From Arthrobacter sp. Leaf137 (lineage in GTDB: Bacteria > Actinomycetota > Actinomycetes > Actinomycetales > Micrococcaceae), in the NCBI RefSeq assembly GCF_001423525.1, contig NZ_LMOI01000022.1, positions 1 through 64,000 on the forward strand: a stretch of 64,000 nucleotides of DNA, in the 5' to 3' direction. Shown piece by piece: positions 8,709 through 18,352 of the stretch. The notes under the pieces were generated by a model that saw only the letters and a program-made list of their open reading frames with translations, did no database searches and was not told where the DNA came from. A program made the position numbers and the translations under genes. Every line of letters starts with the position of its first letter. The first letter of the stretch is position 1.

Positions 8709-9979
8709 TGCATCCTCCCCGCCCAGCGGACCGCCGTCGACCGGTGTTTGCCGCATCCCTTGCTGCCGTCCTGGCCCTCAGTGCCTGCTCCGGAGTTACC
8801 GGCAATGCCCGTGTGGACACCGTGGAAGCATCCGGCGACGGAGTCCTCCGTGTAGGGCTGATCCTGGACAACACCGGGGACAGCAGCTTCCTCAATACCT
8901 CCCAGCTCGCCGCGGCCCAGCTTGCCGTCCGCGAAATCAATGCCGCCGGCGGCCATAAGGGCAGGCCCGTGGAACTCCTTCCCGTCCAGGCCGGCGGGGA
9001 TACCGCCGCGCAGGCCCACGCGCTGGTCTCCGACAAGGCGGACGTGGTGATCGGTCCCACCGATTCAAGCCACGCCACCGAGGCTATCGATGTCCTGTCC
9101 CGGGCGCGGACCCCACTGATATCGCCCGCCAACACCGCCGCAGGCCTCAGCAGCGCCGAATCGGGCGGTTACTACTTCCGGACCACGGCCGCGGACGTGG
9201 CGCAGGGACCCGTCCTGGCCAAGCTCGCCAAGGACGGGGGCGCCAAGACCATCGCCATCCTCCACCAGGAGGGTACCTACGGCAAGGAAGTTGCTGCCGC
9301 AGTTGCCGACGCTGCCGCAGGGGCCGGGCTGCAGGTCCTGGACAACGCCGGGTTTGCCGCCGGCGAGGCCGGGGACGCCGCCCGGAAAGCCGGGGCCGCG
9401 AAGCCGGATGCCGTCGTCGTGGTTGCCCGCGAAGGGTCGCAGGGGGCACTGGCGGAACTCAACAACGCGGGGCTCTCCGGGGCCAGCCTGCTGCTCAGCG
9501 ATGGAGCGTTCGCGCGCTACGGATCGAAACTCGGGACCAAGGCGCTGGACGGCGCCAGGGCCGTAGTGTCCGGTCAGCTTCCCAGCGCCGCCTTCCAGGC
9601 CCGCCTGTTGGGCGTGGACGAGGGACTGAAAGATGTTTCGTATGCTGCGGAAACGTTCGATGCGGTAACCCTCGCAGCCCTGGCGGCGGCGCGAGCGCAG
9701 GATGACGCCGGCCCCTCCATTGCTGCCAACCTCGTGGCCGTCTCCGGCGGGACCGCCGCCGAATCCCAAGCCACTGCAGCGGCGCCCTGCACCACCTACA
9801 AGGACTGCCTGCCCGCCCTCGCCTCAGGGGCCGGCATCAACTACGACGGCGAGTCAGGTCCCATCGCCTTCGACACCAACGGGGATATCACCTCCGCTGC
9901 CTTCACGGTGTTCACCTATGGCAGCGACAACATCCCAACGGCAACCGGCCGCGAAACCGCCGGCCGCGGCGGCAGCTGA
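8708..9979 (+). CDS. Lipoprotein substrate-binding protein, branched-chain amino acid type
   Basis: A protein of about 423 residues with a lipoprotein signal (basic start, LAAVLALSAC lipobox, mature Cys near 28) and a type I periplasmic-binding fold of the Peripla_BP_6 family. Visible segments are LRVGLILDNTGDSSF, AAQLAVREINAAGGHKGRPV, DVVIGPTDSSHATEA and ARTPLISPAN. This group normally delivers Leu, Ile, Val or related ligands to a LivHMGF transporter. No permease or ATPase genes adjoin it, so it is an orphan that may serve a distant transporter or act as a sensor. ATG 8708 overlaps the Csp stop by one base; GTG 8705 is an alternative. Confidence 0.85.
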   Translation: MHPPRPADRRRPVFAASLAAVLALSACSGVTGNARVDTVEASGDGVLRVGLILDNTGDSSFLNTSQLAAAQLAVREINAAGGHKGRPVELLPVQAGGDTAAQAHALVSDKADVVIGPTDSSHATEAIDVLSRARTPLISPANTAAGLSSAESGGYYFRTTAADVAQGPVLAKLAKDGGAKTIAILHQEGTYGKEVAAAVADAAAGAGLQVLDNAGFAAGEAGDAARKAGAAKPDAVVVVAREGSQGALAELNNAGLSGASLLLSDGAFARYGSKLGTKALDGARAVVSGQLPSAAFQARLLGVDEGLKDVSYAAETFDAVTLAALAAARAQDDAGPSIAANLVAVSGGTAAESQATAAAPCTTYKDCLPALASGAGINYDGESGPIAFDTNGDITSAAFTVFTYGSDNIPTATGRETAGRGGS

Positions 9980-10029
9980 TCGCCCTCGGCGAATACGGGC
10001 CATAAACGCGGACCCGGTGGTCACTTTCG

Positions 10030-10056
10030 CTTGCACTCTCACCGGGGGAGTGCTAA
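10030..10056. promoter_or_regulatory. CIRCE element 1 (HrcA operator)
   Basis: CTTGCACTC-N9-GAGTGCTAA. The right arm matches the consensus TTAGCACTC-N9-GAGTGCTAA exactly and the left arm at 7 of 9. It is the HrcA repressor site for heat-shock control of groEL. Confidence 0.9.
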
Positions 10057-10064
10057 TTATTGAG

Positions 10065-10091
10065 TTAGCACTCTGACGTACCGACTGCTAA
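10065..10091. promoter_or_regulatory. CIRCE element 2 (HrcA operator)
   Basis: TTAGCACTC-N9-GACTGCTAA. The left arm is perfect and the right arm has one mismatch. It starts nine bases after the first element, so two HrcA dimers could bind side by side over the groEL promoter. Confidence 0.85.
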
Positions 10092-10268
10092 AGGCAACGC
10101 CCGGTTAAGCCGGCGGCGCCCGGCATCGGCCGAGGAGCGAAGAAACACCTTACTGGAGTGAGGTTCCCACGCGGAGGCATACAGAGGCTGCCGTTCAGGA
10201 ACCGTCCGTCGCGGGCACTGCAGCTGAGGTTCATTCTTAACGACTGTCCCGAAAGGACTATTGCCGTT

Positions 10269-11903
<1,635 letters not shown>

Positions 11904-11936
11904 CCCTTCCGTCCGGGACCTGTCCCGCTGATACAA

Positions 11937-11970
11937 GAATGCGGCCCCCTCTTTGGAGGGGGCCGCATTC
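11937..11970. terminator. Intrinsic terminator between groEL and the sugar-binding protein gene
   Basis: A perfect 14-bp inverted repeat (GAATGCGGCCCCCT and its complement) around loop CTTTGG. It lies between convergent genes and can serve both; a GCGTTTTCC run follows on the + strand. Confidence 0.88.
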
Positions 11971-11992
11971 TGCGTTTTCCGTGCTGCCGGGT

Positions 11993-13303
11993 CTACTTCT
12001 TCGCGCTGGCGAGCATTCCTTCGACTTCCTTCTTGAAGGCGTCGGCGGCGGCCTGCGGAGTCAGCCGGTCATACAGCACTTCGTCGGTGTAGCGCTTGAT
12101 CACGTTCTGCACGCTGCCGGCACCCACTGGCGGGACAGGGGGTGCTTCCTTGATGTCCGGAGCGATGTCCTTGAGGAAGGACACCACGGTGGTGTCTGCC
12201 GGCTTCAGGCTGGGCGTGATGCTGTCCACGATCGCAGCGTTGGTGGGCACGCCGCGGTCCGTCATCAGGATGGCCCCCGCTTCGGGGCTGTTGGTGAGGT
12301 AATCGATGAAGGCGGCCGCTTCCTTGGGGTGCTTGGAGCGGGACGAAGCGGACCAGAACATGGTGGGCTTGTAGTACATGCCGTTCTTCGCTGACGCGCC
12401 GTCCTGGCTGGGCGCACGCAGCATCTTGATGGGGCTGGCCGTGGTGGACTCGAGGGAGCCGAGCTGGTTGGTCCACCACCAGGCCATGCCCACGCGGTTG
12501 GTGCCGAAGAGGCTTTCTTCAAGGCCCGCGCCGGAGTCTTCAGTTGCTACCGTGGCCGGCGGGCTGGCCTTTGAATCCCGCTGCTCCTTCAGCCGCTCCC
12601 AGAACGATGCTGCGGTGGCGGTGTCGAAGTCCAGCTTCCCGTCCTGCGAGTACAGGTCCTGGCCGTGCTGGCGCAGCCAGATGATGAGGTCCGCCTCATT
12701 ACTGCCGTAGGCCGCGCCGTACGTCTTCCCGTCGCCGGAGGCGCTGATCTTGGCTGCAATGTCCAGGAACTCGTCCCAGGTCCACTTCGTATCGTCCGGG
12801 ACCGGGACGTTGGCCGCTTCAAAGACTTTGGTGTTCGCCATGATGACGTAGGCGTTCTGCCCGGTGCTCAGGCCGTACTGGGCGCCATCGTACTGTCCGG
12901 AGGCGAGGGCCTCCTTATCGAGCTTTGAAGTATCAACTCCCTCCTGCTTCGACAGGTCAAGGAGTGCGCCCCGCCCGCCGTACTCCGCGATGTACTTCTG
13001 GTCCATCTGGATAACGTCCGGGGCATCGTTGGCGGCGGTCTTGGTGGCCAGCTTGTCCCAGTAGCCGCCCCATTCGCCGGGCTCGGACTCGATCTTGATG
13101 TTGGGGTGGCTGGCTTCGAACGCGTCAATGACCTTCTCTGTCTGGGCGTTGAGGTATTCGTTGCCCCACCAGGCAAACCGCAGGGTGACCTGGTCGCCGC
13201 TGCCTGAACTGCCCGAGGCGCCGCAGCCTGTTGCCAGCAGCGTAATTGCCAAAGCTGCAGCTCCCAGCTGGAACCTTCGGCGGCTTACGGTTGGAGTCGT
13301 CAT
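11993..13303 (-). CDS. Extracellular sugar-binding lipoprotein (ABC family 1)
   Basis: A 436-residue solute-binding protein. It has a twin-arginine-like signal (SRRRFQLGAAAL) ending in lipobox LATGC, so it may be a Tat lipoprotein. The SBP_bac_1 fold is shown by VTLRFAWWGNEYLN, PGEWGGYWDKLATKTAANDAPDVIQMD and AAAFIDYLTNSPEAGAIL. Members bind mono- or oligosaccharides for MalFG-type transporters. No permease gene is adjacent, so it is an orphan in this window. The ATG at 13303 follows AGGAAGG. Two LacI-like operators lie upstream, suggesting sugar-induced expression. The sugar cannot be named from sequence. Confidence 0.88.
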   Translation of the reverse strand: MTTPTVSRRRFQLGAAALAITLLATGCGASGSSGSGDQVTLRFAWWGNEYLNAQTEKVIDAFEASHPNIKIESEPGEWGGYWDKLATKTAANDAPDVIQMDQKYIAEYGGRGALLDLSKQEGVDTSKLDKEALASGQYDGAQYGLSTGQNAYVIMANTKVFEAANVPVPDDTKWTWDEFLDIAAKISASGDGKTYGAAYGSNEADLIIWLRQHGQDLYSQDGKLDFDTATAASFWERLKEQRDSKASPPATVATEDSGAGLEESLFGTNRVGMAWWWTNQLGSLESTTASPIKMLRAPSQDGASAKNGMYYKPTMFWSASSRSKHPKEAAAFIDYLTNSPEAGAILMTDRGVPTNAAIVDSITPSLKPADTTVVSFLKDIAPDIKEAPPVPPVGAGSVQNVIKRYTDEVLYDRLTPQAAADAFKKEVEGMLASAKK

Positions 13304-13375
13304 CGATCTGCCTTCCTGAAATCTTTGGGCGCTTTCCCGGGCGTTGCGCCGGCATCCGTGCCGTTTCGCCCAAGT

Positions 13376-13391
13376 GAGAAAGCGTTTTCTC
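13376..13391. promoter_or_regulatory. LacI-family-type operator 1
   Basis: GAGAAAGCGTTTTCTC is a near-perfect palindrome with a central CG, the usual form of LacI/GalR-type operators. It lies 73 bases upstream of the sugar-binding protein start. Confidence 0.65.
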
Positions 13392-13441
13392 GTTCGATAC
13401 AGTGATTGTGTCCTTGTTGGTCGGGGGCAGTCAATAGTTTT

Positions 13442-13457
13442 GGGTAAACGTTTTCCC
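13442..13457. promoter_or_regulatory. LacI-family-type operator 2
   Basis: GGGTAAACGTTTTCCC is a second palindrome of the same type, centred 66 bp from the first. The pair could allow looping or cooperative repression of the sugar-binding protein gene, and possibly of the divergent RNase H gene. Confidence 0.6.
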
Positions 13458-13558
13458 GAAATGGTTTTTTCATCCTGCAAGACTTTCCGCTTCTGCGCGG
13501 TCCCGGCTGCGCCCGGCAGCGTTCAGGCATTGTCGGGCCGGTCTGGCAGGATGGACCG

Positions 13559-14692
13559 GTGACGATTACTGCAGCGGCTGACGGTTCGGCCTTGGGAAAC
13601 CCCGGCCCCGCCGGATGGGCCTGGTACGTGAATGACGAGTGCTGGCGTGCCGGCGGGTGGCCCCACGGTACCAACAACCAGGGCGAGCTGATGGCAGTGC
13701 TGGACCTGCTGCGCGCAACCGCGCACGTCCGGCAGGAGGACCTCCACATCCTGTGCGACAGCCAGTACGTCATCAATTCGATCACCAAGTGGATGCCCGG
13801 CTGGAAGCGGAAGGGCTGGCGCAAGGCAGACGGCAAGCCGGTCCTTAATGTTGAGCTCCTCAAGGAACTCGACCGTGAGCTTGCCGGGCGCAAATACACC
13901 TTCGAGTGGGTGAAAGGCCATGCTGGCCATGACCTCAACGAGGCCGCCGACGAACGGGCCAGGGCGGCAGCCACGGCTTACCAGCAGGGGGTCGCTGCCC
14001 GTTCCGGACCGGGATTCCAGGGCCACCAGCACGAGGCCGGAAGCCGCGGAACAGCGCAGGCCGGCGCGCCTGCCACCACACGGGTTGCCGCAGAGCAGCC
14101 TTCCACCGATCAGCCTGCAGCATCGCAGCGTTCGGCGGCACAACCTGCTGCCCCGGAGCGTGCAGCAGCGGGCCATTCAGCATCGCAGCGTTCGGCGATG
14201 CCACCAGCTGCCGCACGGCCTGCCGCCAAGCCGGAGCCGGATCTGTTCACTGACCCCGGGCTCTTTGGCGACCCAAAGCTTTTCAGCGAACCGGACCTTT
14301 TCAGTGAGCTGGGAAGCGAAGCCTTCGAGACCGAACCCGGCACGGCAGAGCCATCCGCGGAAGCGCAGGTGGAGGAACTCGAACGTGAACTCCTGGGTCC
14401 CCTCGTCCGCGGCGACATGGGCCGCACAGCCGTCCTGCTGCACCCCGACTTCATGGAGATCGGCAGTTCGGGCCGGGTCTGGACCCGGGATGCCATGATG
14501 ATGGCCCTCGAAGAAGACCCGGGGGAGCGGACCGATATCGAGATCCTGGGGACCGACCGCGTCGGCACCAGCGCTGTCCTGCTGACCTACCGAAGCTTCG
14601 CCCGCTCCGGCACCACGCTGAGAAGCTCACTGTGGGTGCTCGACGGCGGCCGCTGGCGGCTGCGGTTCCACCAGGGCACGCCGGAGGCATAA
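13559..14692 (+). CDS. Ribonuclease HI fused to a C-terminal NTF2-like (DUF4440-type) domain
   Basis: A 377-residue protein. Residues 1-145 are RNase HI, which cuts the RNA strand of RNA-DNA hybrids. Catalytic acids are visible: Asp8 (AADGSALGNPG), Glu43 (NNQGELMAVL), Asp67 (ILCDSQYVI) and Asp131 (NEAADERAR). Residues about 146-265 form a low-complexity linker of Ala, Pro, Gln and Ser, then a repeated acidic DPxLF/EPDLF pattern (PDLFTDPGLFGDPKLF). Residues 270-377 resemble an NTF2/SnoaL fold (VEELERELLGPLVRGD, LLHPDFMEIGSSGRVWTRD, SSLWVLDGGRWRLRFHQGTP). The stand-alone enzyme is about 150 residues, so the fusion doubles it. GTG at 13559 is the start. What the second domain does is unknown. 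Confidence 0.85.
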   Translation: MTITAAADGSALGNPGPAGWAWYVNDECWRAGGWPHGTNNQGELMAVLDLLRATAHVRQEDLHILCDSQYVINSITKWMPGWKRKGWRKADGKPVLNVELLKELDRELAGRKYTFEWVKGHAGHDLNEAADERARAAATAYQQGVAARSGPGFQGHQHEAGSRGTAQAGAPATTRVAAEQPSTDQPAASQRSAAQPAAPERAAAGHSASQRSAMPPAAARPAAKPEPDLFTDPGLFGDPKLFSEPDLFSELGSEAFETEPGTAEPSAEAQVEELERELLGPLVRGDMGRTAVLLHPDFMEIGSSGRVWTRDAMMMALEEDPGERTDIEILGTDRVGTSAVLLTYRSFARSGTTLRSSLWVLDGGRWRLRFHQGTPEA

Positions 14693-14697
14693 AGGGC

Positions 14698-14985
14698 CTA
14701 GCTGAAACGCTGCGTGTTTCCCTGCTCCGCCTGGGCGTAGGTGGCCGCTGCGGAGGCCAGCGCTGTATTGATGGAGGCCAGCGAGGCCTCTACCCTGCCC
14801 TGCGTGATGGTCCACTCGGTGATCAAGGCCTGGAAGTTCGTGGCCGCGGAGCCCCGCCAGGACCCCTGGAGTTCGTCGAGGCCGCGCTTCATGGACTGGA
14901 CGTCGGTGCTGATCCTGTCCACCGTGGCCTGGACGCTGGCCGACTTCAGTTGCAGCAGTTCGGTATCGACGGAGATGATGCTCAT
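14698..14985 (-). CDS. WXG100-family (ESAT-6-like) secreted protein
   Basis: A 95-residue helical-hairpin protein with the central W-x-G turn (GSWRGSAATNF) and, near the C-terminus, YAQAE, which fits the YxxxD/E type VII secretion signal. The size and the heptad-like helices on both sides are typical of WXG100 proteins, secreted as dimers by ESX/type VII systems. No EccC-type ATPase, membrane component or second WXG gene is in the window, so it must use a secretion system elsewhere. It lies 110 nt downstream of the histidine kinase gene on the same strand. Confidence 0.85.
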   Translation of the reverse strand: MSIISVDTELLQLKSASVQATVDRISTDVQSMKRGLDELQGSWRGSAATNFQALITEWTITQGRVEASLASINTALASAAATYAQAEQGNTQRFS

Positions 14986-15095
14986 GGCTGTGCCTTTCGC
15001 TCGCGGCGGGACAGCGCAGGCTGCCCTGGCCCGGCTGGTCCGGGCCGCTGAAACGAGCCTAGGGACGGGCAGGACAGTGGGCCACGGCCACAGAG

Positions 15096-16571
15096 CTATA
15101 TGTGGATAACCTTGCCGTCGCTGACCTCGGCTTCGCCGTCCGCCGCGGCCTCGTCCCGGTACGGCAGACTGACCACCATCGTGGCGCCCCCGCCGTCGGT
15201 CTCCTGTACGCGGACCGAACCGCCGTGTGAACCAACAATTGCCGCAACAATGGCCAGGCCCAGGCCGCTGCCGCCCGTGTCGCGTGTCCGCGAGGTATCT
15301 GCACGGTAGAAACGTTCAAAGACCTTTGACGCGTCCTCCTCGGAGATGCCCGGGCCATGGTCCCGTACCTCAACCACGGAGCGCGGCTGCCCGTCCACCG
15401 TACGCACGCCGACAGCCAGCTCGATGGGGCTGCCTTCGGGAGTGTAGCGCAGGGCGTTGCCCACCAGGTTTCCCAGCACCTGCCGGATTTTAGCCTCATC
15501 GCCGAGTACCGGTGCGGGCTTGGCCGGTCCGTCGTCGATCCCGGCCAGCGTGATCACCCGGGAGCGGTCGCTGGCCTGCGTGTCCACCACGGCATTATGT
15601 GCAATGAGCTGGAGGTCAACGGGCTTTTGCTGCAGCGGGCGCTGCTCGTCCAGGCGGGCAAGGAGGAGCAGGTCCTCCACCATGGAACCCATGCGCTTGG
15701 CTTCGCTTTCGATCCGCCCCATGGCGGTGGCAACGTCCTCGTCCGTGGTCAGGGCTCCGTGGCGGTACAGCTCGGAGAAGCCGCGGATGGTCACCAGCGG
15801 GGTCCTCAGCTCGTGCGACGCATCCGCGGCGAAGCGCCTCATCCGTGCCTCAGACGCAGTGCGGGCCGCGAAAGCCGTCTCGATATGCGCCAGCATCGCG
15901 TTCAGGGAGCTGCTGAGCCGGCCCAGCTCGGTGGCCGGGTTTTCGACGTCCACGCGGCGGGACAAGTCTCCGGCTGCGATGGCGGCGGCGGTCTTTTCCA
16001 CCCTTGCCAATGGCCGGAAAGATCGCGAAACAGTCCAGCTGGCAATCAGTGAGGCGAGCAGGAGCGTCAGCAGGCCGACGCCTGTGACCACCAGGGTGGC
16101 GTGCTTGAGGACGTCATCCACGCCCTCGAGCGGGAGGCCGATGAGCACTACCGCCGGCTGGTTATTGGACAGGACGGGCACGGCCACAACCCGCCAGTTC
16201 TCTCCGTCCGTGCCACCAACCTGGAAGGGCACGCTGTCGCGGGCTCGTGCTTGCTCCGGGCTGATGAAACTGACGGCCGGATGGTTGTCCGGGTCGCCGC
16301 CGAGCCTGAGCGGCTCCTGGTCCTGGCGGAAGAGAAGCAGGGAGTAATCGGTGGGGACCTCGGGGCTGGTGGCCTGTAGTTGCGAGAATGACTGCTGCTT
16401 GACGGCAAGCCCCACGGCGGCATTGAGCTTGTCATCAACCTGGCCCTGGAGGTAGCTGTGCAGCAGCGCCAGGGTCCCGGCCCCGGTCACCGTCAGGGCA
16501 ATAATGAGCAGGGCCATGATCATGGCCACCAGCTGTGTCCTCAGGGACGAGGACTTCCACCGTTTCAGCAA
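15096..16571 (-). CDS. PhoR-like sensor histidine kinase
   Basis: A 491-residue membrane kinase. It has TM1 at about 13-38, an extracellular sensor to about 157, TM2 at 158-180, HAMP at 181-235, a HisKA domain with phospho-accepting His253 (ADASHELRTPL), and a HATPase domain with N-box GNLVGNALRYTPEG, DHGPGISEED and GGSGLGLAIV. It would phosphorylate the regulator encoded 2 nt upstream. TTG at 16571 is the likely start, immediately after the regulator stop, implying translational coupling. The closest well-known pair by overall sequence feel is mycobacterial PhoPR, but the signal is unknown. Confidence 0.92.
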   Translation of the reverse strand: MLKRWKSSSLRTQLVAMIMALLIIALTVTGAGTLALLHSYLQGQVDDKLNAAVGLAVKQQSFSQLQATSPEVPTDYSLLLFRQDQEPLRLGGDPDNHPAVSFISPEQARARDSVPFQVGGTDGENWRVVAVPVLSNNQPAVVLIGLPLEGVDDVLKHATLVVTGVGLLTLLLASLIASWTVSRSFRPLARVEKTAAAIAAGDLSRRVDVENPATELGRLSSSLNAMLAHIETAFAARTASEARMRRFAADASHELRTPLVTIRGFSELYRHGALTTDEDVATAMGRIESEAKRMGSMVEDLLLLARLDEQRPLQQKPVDLQLIAHNAVVDTQASDRSRVITLAGIDDGPAKPAPVLGDEAKIRQVLGNLVGNALRYTPEGSPIELAVGVRTVDGQPRSVVEVRDHGPGISEEDASKVFERFYRADTSRTRDTGGSGLGLAIVAAIVGSHGGSVRVQETDGGGATMVVSLPYRDEAAADGEAEVSDGKVIHI

Positions 16572-16573
16572 GG

Positions 16574-17284
16574 TCAGCGCTTTTCGGCCGTCCGGAGCAC
16601 GTAGCCCACGCCGCGTTTGGTCTGGATCAGGGCAGGGGCCTCGGGATCGATGTCCACCTTGCGGCGCAGGTAGGAGATGTAGGACTCCACAATCGAGGCG
16701 TCGCCGTTGAAGTCGTACTCCCAGACGTGGTCCAGGATTTGCGACTTGGACAGCACGCGGTTGGGATTCAGCATCAGGTAGCGGAGCAGCTTGAATTCGG
16801 TGGGGGAGAGCTCAATGACGGTGCCGCCGCGGCGCACTTCGTGGGCGTCGTCGTCGAGTTCCAGGTCGCCCACCCGGATGACGGCGTCGTCGTCGAGGAG
16901 CGGCTGCGTGCGGCGGAGCACGGCGCGGATGCGCGCCACTACCTCATCGAGGCTGAACGGCTTGGTCACGTAGTCGTCCCCGCCAACGGTGAGCCCGGTG
17001 ACTTTGTCTTCGGTGTCGTCCTTGGCGGTGAGGAACAGAACCGGGAAGTGTTTGCCGGAGGCACGCAGCCGGCGGGTGACGGTAAACCCGTCCATGTCCG
17101 GAAGCATGACGTCGAGGACAGCCAAGTCAGGCGCGTGGGCATCGGCGGCGGCCAGGGCATCACGGCCGTTGGCCGCGGATACCACCTCGAAGCCGGCGAA
17201 CCTCAGTGACGTGGACAGCAGCTCGCGGATGTTGGGTTCATCGTCAACAACGAGGAGTTTCGCTTCGGGGCCGTTCTTGTTCAT
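16574..17284 (-). CDS. PhoP-like OmpR-family response regulator
   Basis: A 236-residue regulator. The receiver domain is at about 8-122 with acidic pocket Asp14/Asp15, phospho-acceptor Asp58 (LAVLDVMLPDMDG) and conserved Lys in YVTKPFS. The winged-helix effector runs from about 140 (IELSPTEFKLLRYLMLNPN, SYISYLRRKVD, GVGYVLR). The receiver sequence, including FLTAKDDTEDKVTGLTVGGD, resembles Mycobacterium PhoP. The ATG at 17284 was chosen because the receiver begins nine residues later. Divergent from a NodB-type deacetylase with a 324-nt gap that holds a 7-4-7 direct repeat typical in form of PhoP sites. Confidence 0.92.
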   Translation of the reverse strand: MNKNGPEAKLLVVDDEPNIRELLSTSLRFAGFEVVSAANGRDALAAADAHAPDLAVLDVMLPDMDGFTVTRRLRASGKHFPVLFLTAKDDTEDKVTGLTVGGDDYVTKPFSLDEVVARIRAVLRRTQPLLDDDAVIRVGDLELDDDAHEVRRGGTVIELSPTEFKLLRYLMLNPNRVLSKSQILDHVWEYDFNGDASIVESYISYLRRKVDIDPEAPALIQTKRGVGYVLRTAEKR

Positions 17285-17560
17285 GTTCCCATCATGCTCC
17301 CAGTCTCTGGGAGTTGTCTGGATGTTCCATGGAAGAACGTTGCGTATCCTCGGCACGGCCGCAGGTGGAATCCTCTCGTGCCGAAGGTGGCGGGAAATCC
17401 TCCCACCTGCCGCACGGGCCCACAAGGGTGGAACACCCCCTCCCGGCGGGAGGCTTCCCCCTCTTTTGCAGCCTCCCCTGCGGCCACCTACCCGTCCTCA
17501 TGGGCGTTCCCCACGTGTCACCGGGGGCTGTTTACAGCGCCTTAACTGTCGCCGTATGGT

Positions 17561-17578
17561 GCTTACCTAGAGCTTACG
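17561..17578. promoter_or_regulatory. Candidate response-regulator site: 7-bp direct repeats with 4-bp spacer
   Basis: GCTTACC-TAGA-GCTTACG is a direct repeat with 11-bp period, the form bound by tandem PhoP-type regulators. It lies 31 bases upstream of the deacetylase start, in the region divergent from the phoP-like gene. The rest of this 324-nt gap shows only GC-rich sequence with small inverted repeats. Confidence 0.45.
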
Positions 17579-17608
17579 GGCAACCGTGGGCAAGGGAGGG
17601 CCTGCACA

Positions 17609-18349
17609 ATGAAGAGCAAATTTGCGGCCATGGCTTTGGGAGCAGGAGCCCTTGTCATCGCCTTACTGGCGGGCGGCCCCACGCAGGCCGCTCACGCAGC
17701 CGACGAACCGCTGATTGGACTGACATTCGACGACGGGCCGTCGCCACAGCGCACGGCTTACGTCCTGGATGTCCTGAAGGCAAAGAACGTCAAGGCAACG
17801 TTCTTCCTGCAGGGGGCCAACGCACAGCTCTACCCCGACCTCGTGCGCCGGATCAAGGCCGAGGGGCACGTCATCGGCAACCACTCATGGAACCACGCCA
17901 ATTTTCTCGAAATCAGCCAGGCAGACCAAAAGCAGCAGATAGACAGCACTAATGCGGCTATCAGTGCCGTGACTGGCGAGACGCCACGGCTCATGCGCTT
18001 CCCGTTTGGCAACGGCACCCCGTACGCAGTGAACTACCTGCGGACCATCGGCATGAGCGGCGGCATTCTGTGGCGTTGGCACATTGGCCAGCCCGGCGAC
18101 TTTGAGTGCCCCGGGGCGGCCGGCGTGCAGAAGTTCGTCATGGATGAGGCGGCGCCAGGGGCGATCATCCTCCTCCATGATGCCGAAGACGTCCTGTCCT
18201 GCCCGGCTTCACAGTGGACATACCTGGCCACCACCATCGATGCGCTGCGCGCCCAAGGGTATGAGTTTGGCGTGGTGGCTCCCTCGGCCACAGCCAACCC
18301 GCTCAACGAGGGCTCACCCGCCGTCGTGGTTCCCCCGGCCGGCTCCTAG
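17609..18349 (+). CDS. Secreted polysaccharide deacetylase (NodB domain)
   Basis: A 246-residue protein with a Sec signal peptide (MKSKFAAMALGAGALVIALL, cleavage near AHA-ADE) and a NodB/carbohydrate-esterase-4 domain. Motif 1 is TFDDGPSP (Asp41 catalytic base, Asp42 metal ligand). Motif 2 is HSWNH (His92 and His96 metal ligands). Motif 3 is RFPFG, a variant of RxPxG. The catalytic His is in LLHD. It would remove N-acetyl groups from peptidoglycan or chito-oligosaccharides outside the cell. The ATG at 17609 follows GGGAGGG. Its position beside a PhoPR-like pair suggests regulation by envelope or phosphate signals, which is inference. Confidence 0.9.
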   Translation: MKSKFAAMALGAGALVIALLAGGPTQAAHAADEPLIGLTFDDGPSPQRTAYVLDVLKAKNVKATFFLQGANAQLYPDLVRRIKAEGHVIGNHSWNHANFLEISQADQKQQIDSTNAAISAVTGETPRLMRFPFGNGTPYAVNYLRTIGMSGGILWRWHIGQPGDFECPGAAGVQKFVMDEAAPGAIILLHDAEDVLSCPASQWTYLATTIDALRAQGYEFGVVAPSATANPLNEGSPAVVVPPAGS

Positions 18350-18352
18350 CCG

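Noticed and set aside
14100..14330. Repetitive Ala/Pro/Gln and DLF units as possible tandem DNA repeats
   Set aside because: The protein repeats are not matched by exact DNA repeats; it is a protein linker, not a mobile or CRISPR-like repeat.
17206..17952. 248-codon frame across the phoP-nodB gap
   Set aside because: Overlaps the 5' ends of two divergent recognised genes and has no domain; more likely open by chance.
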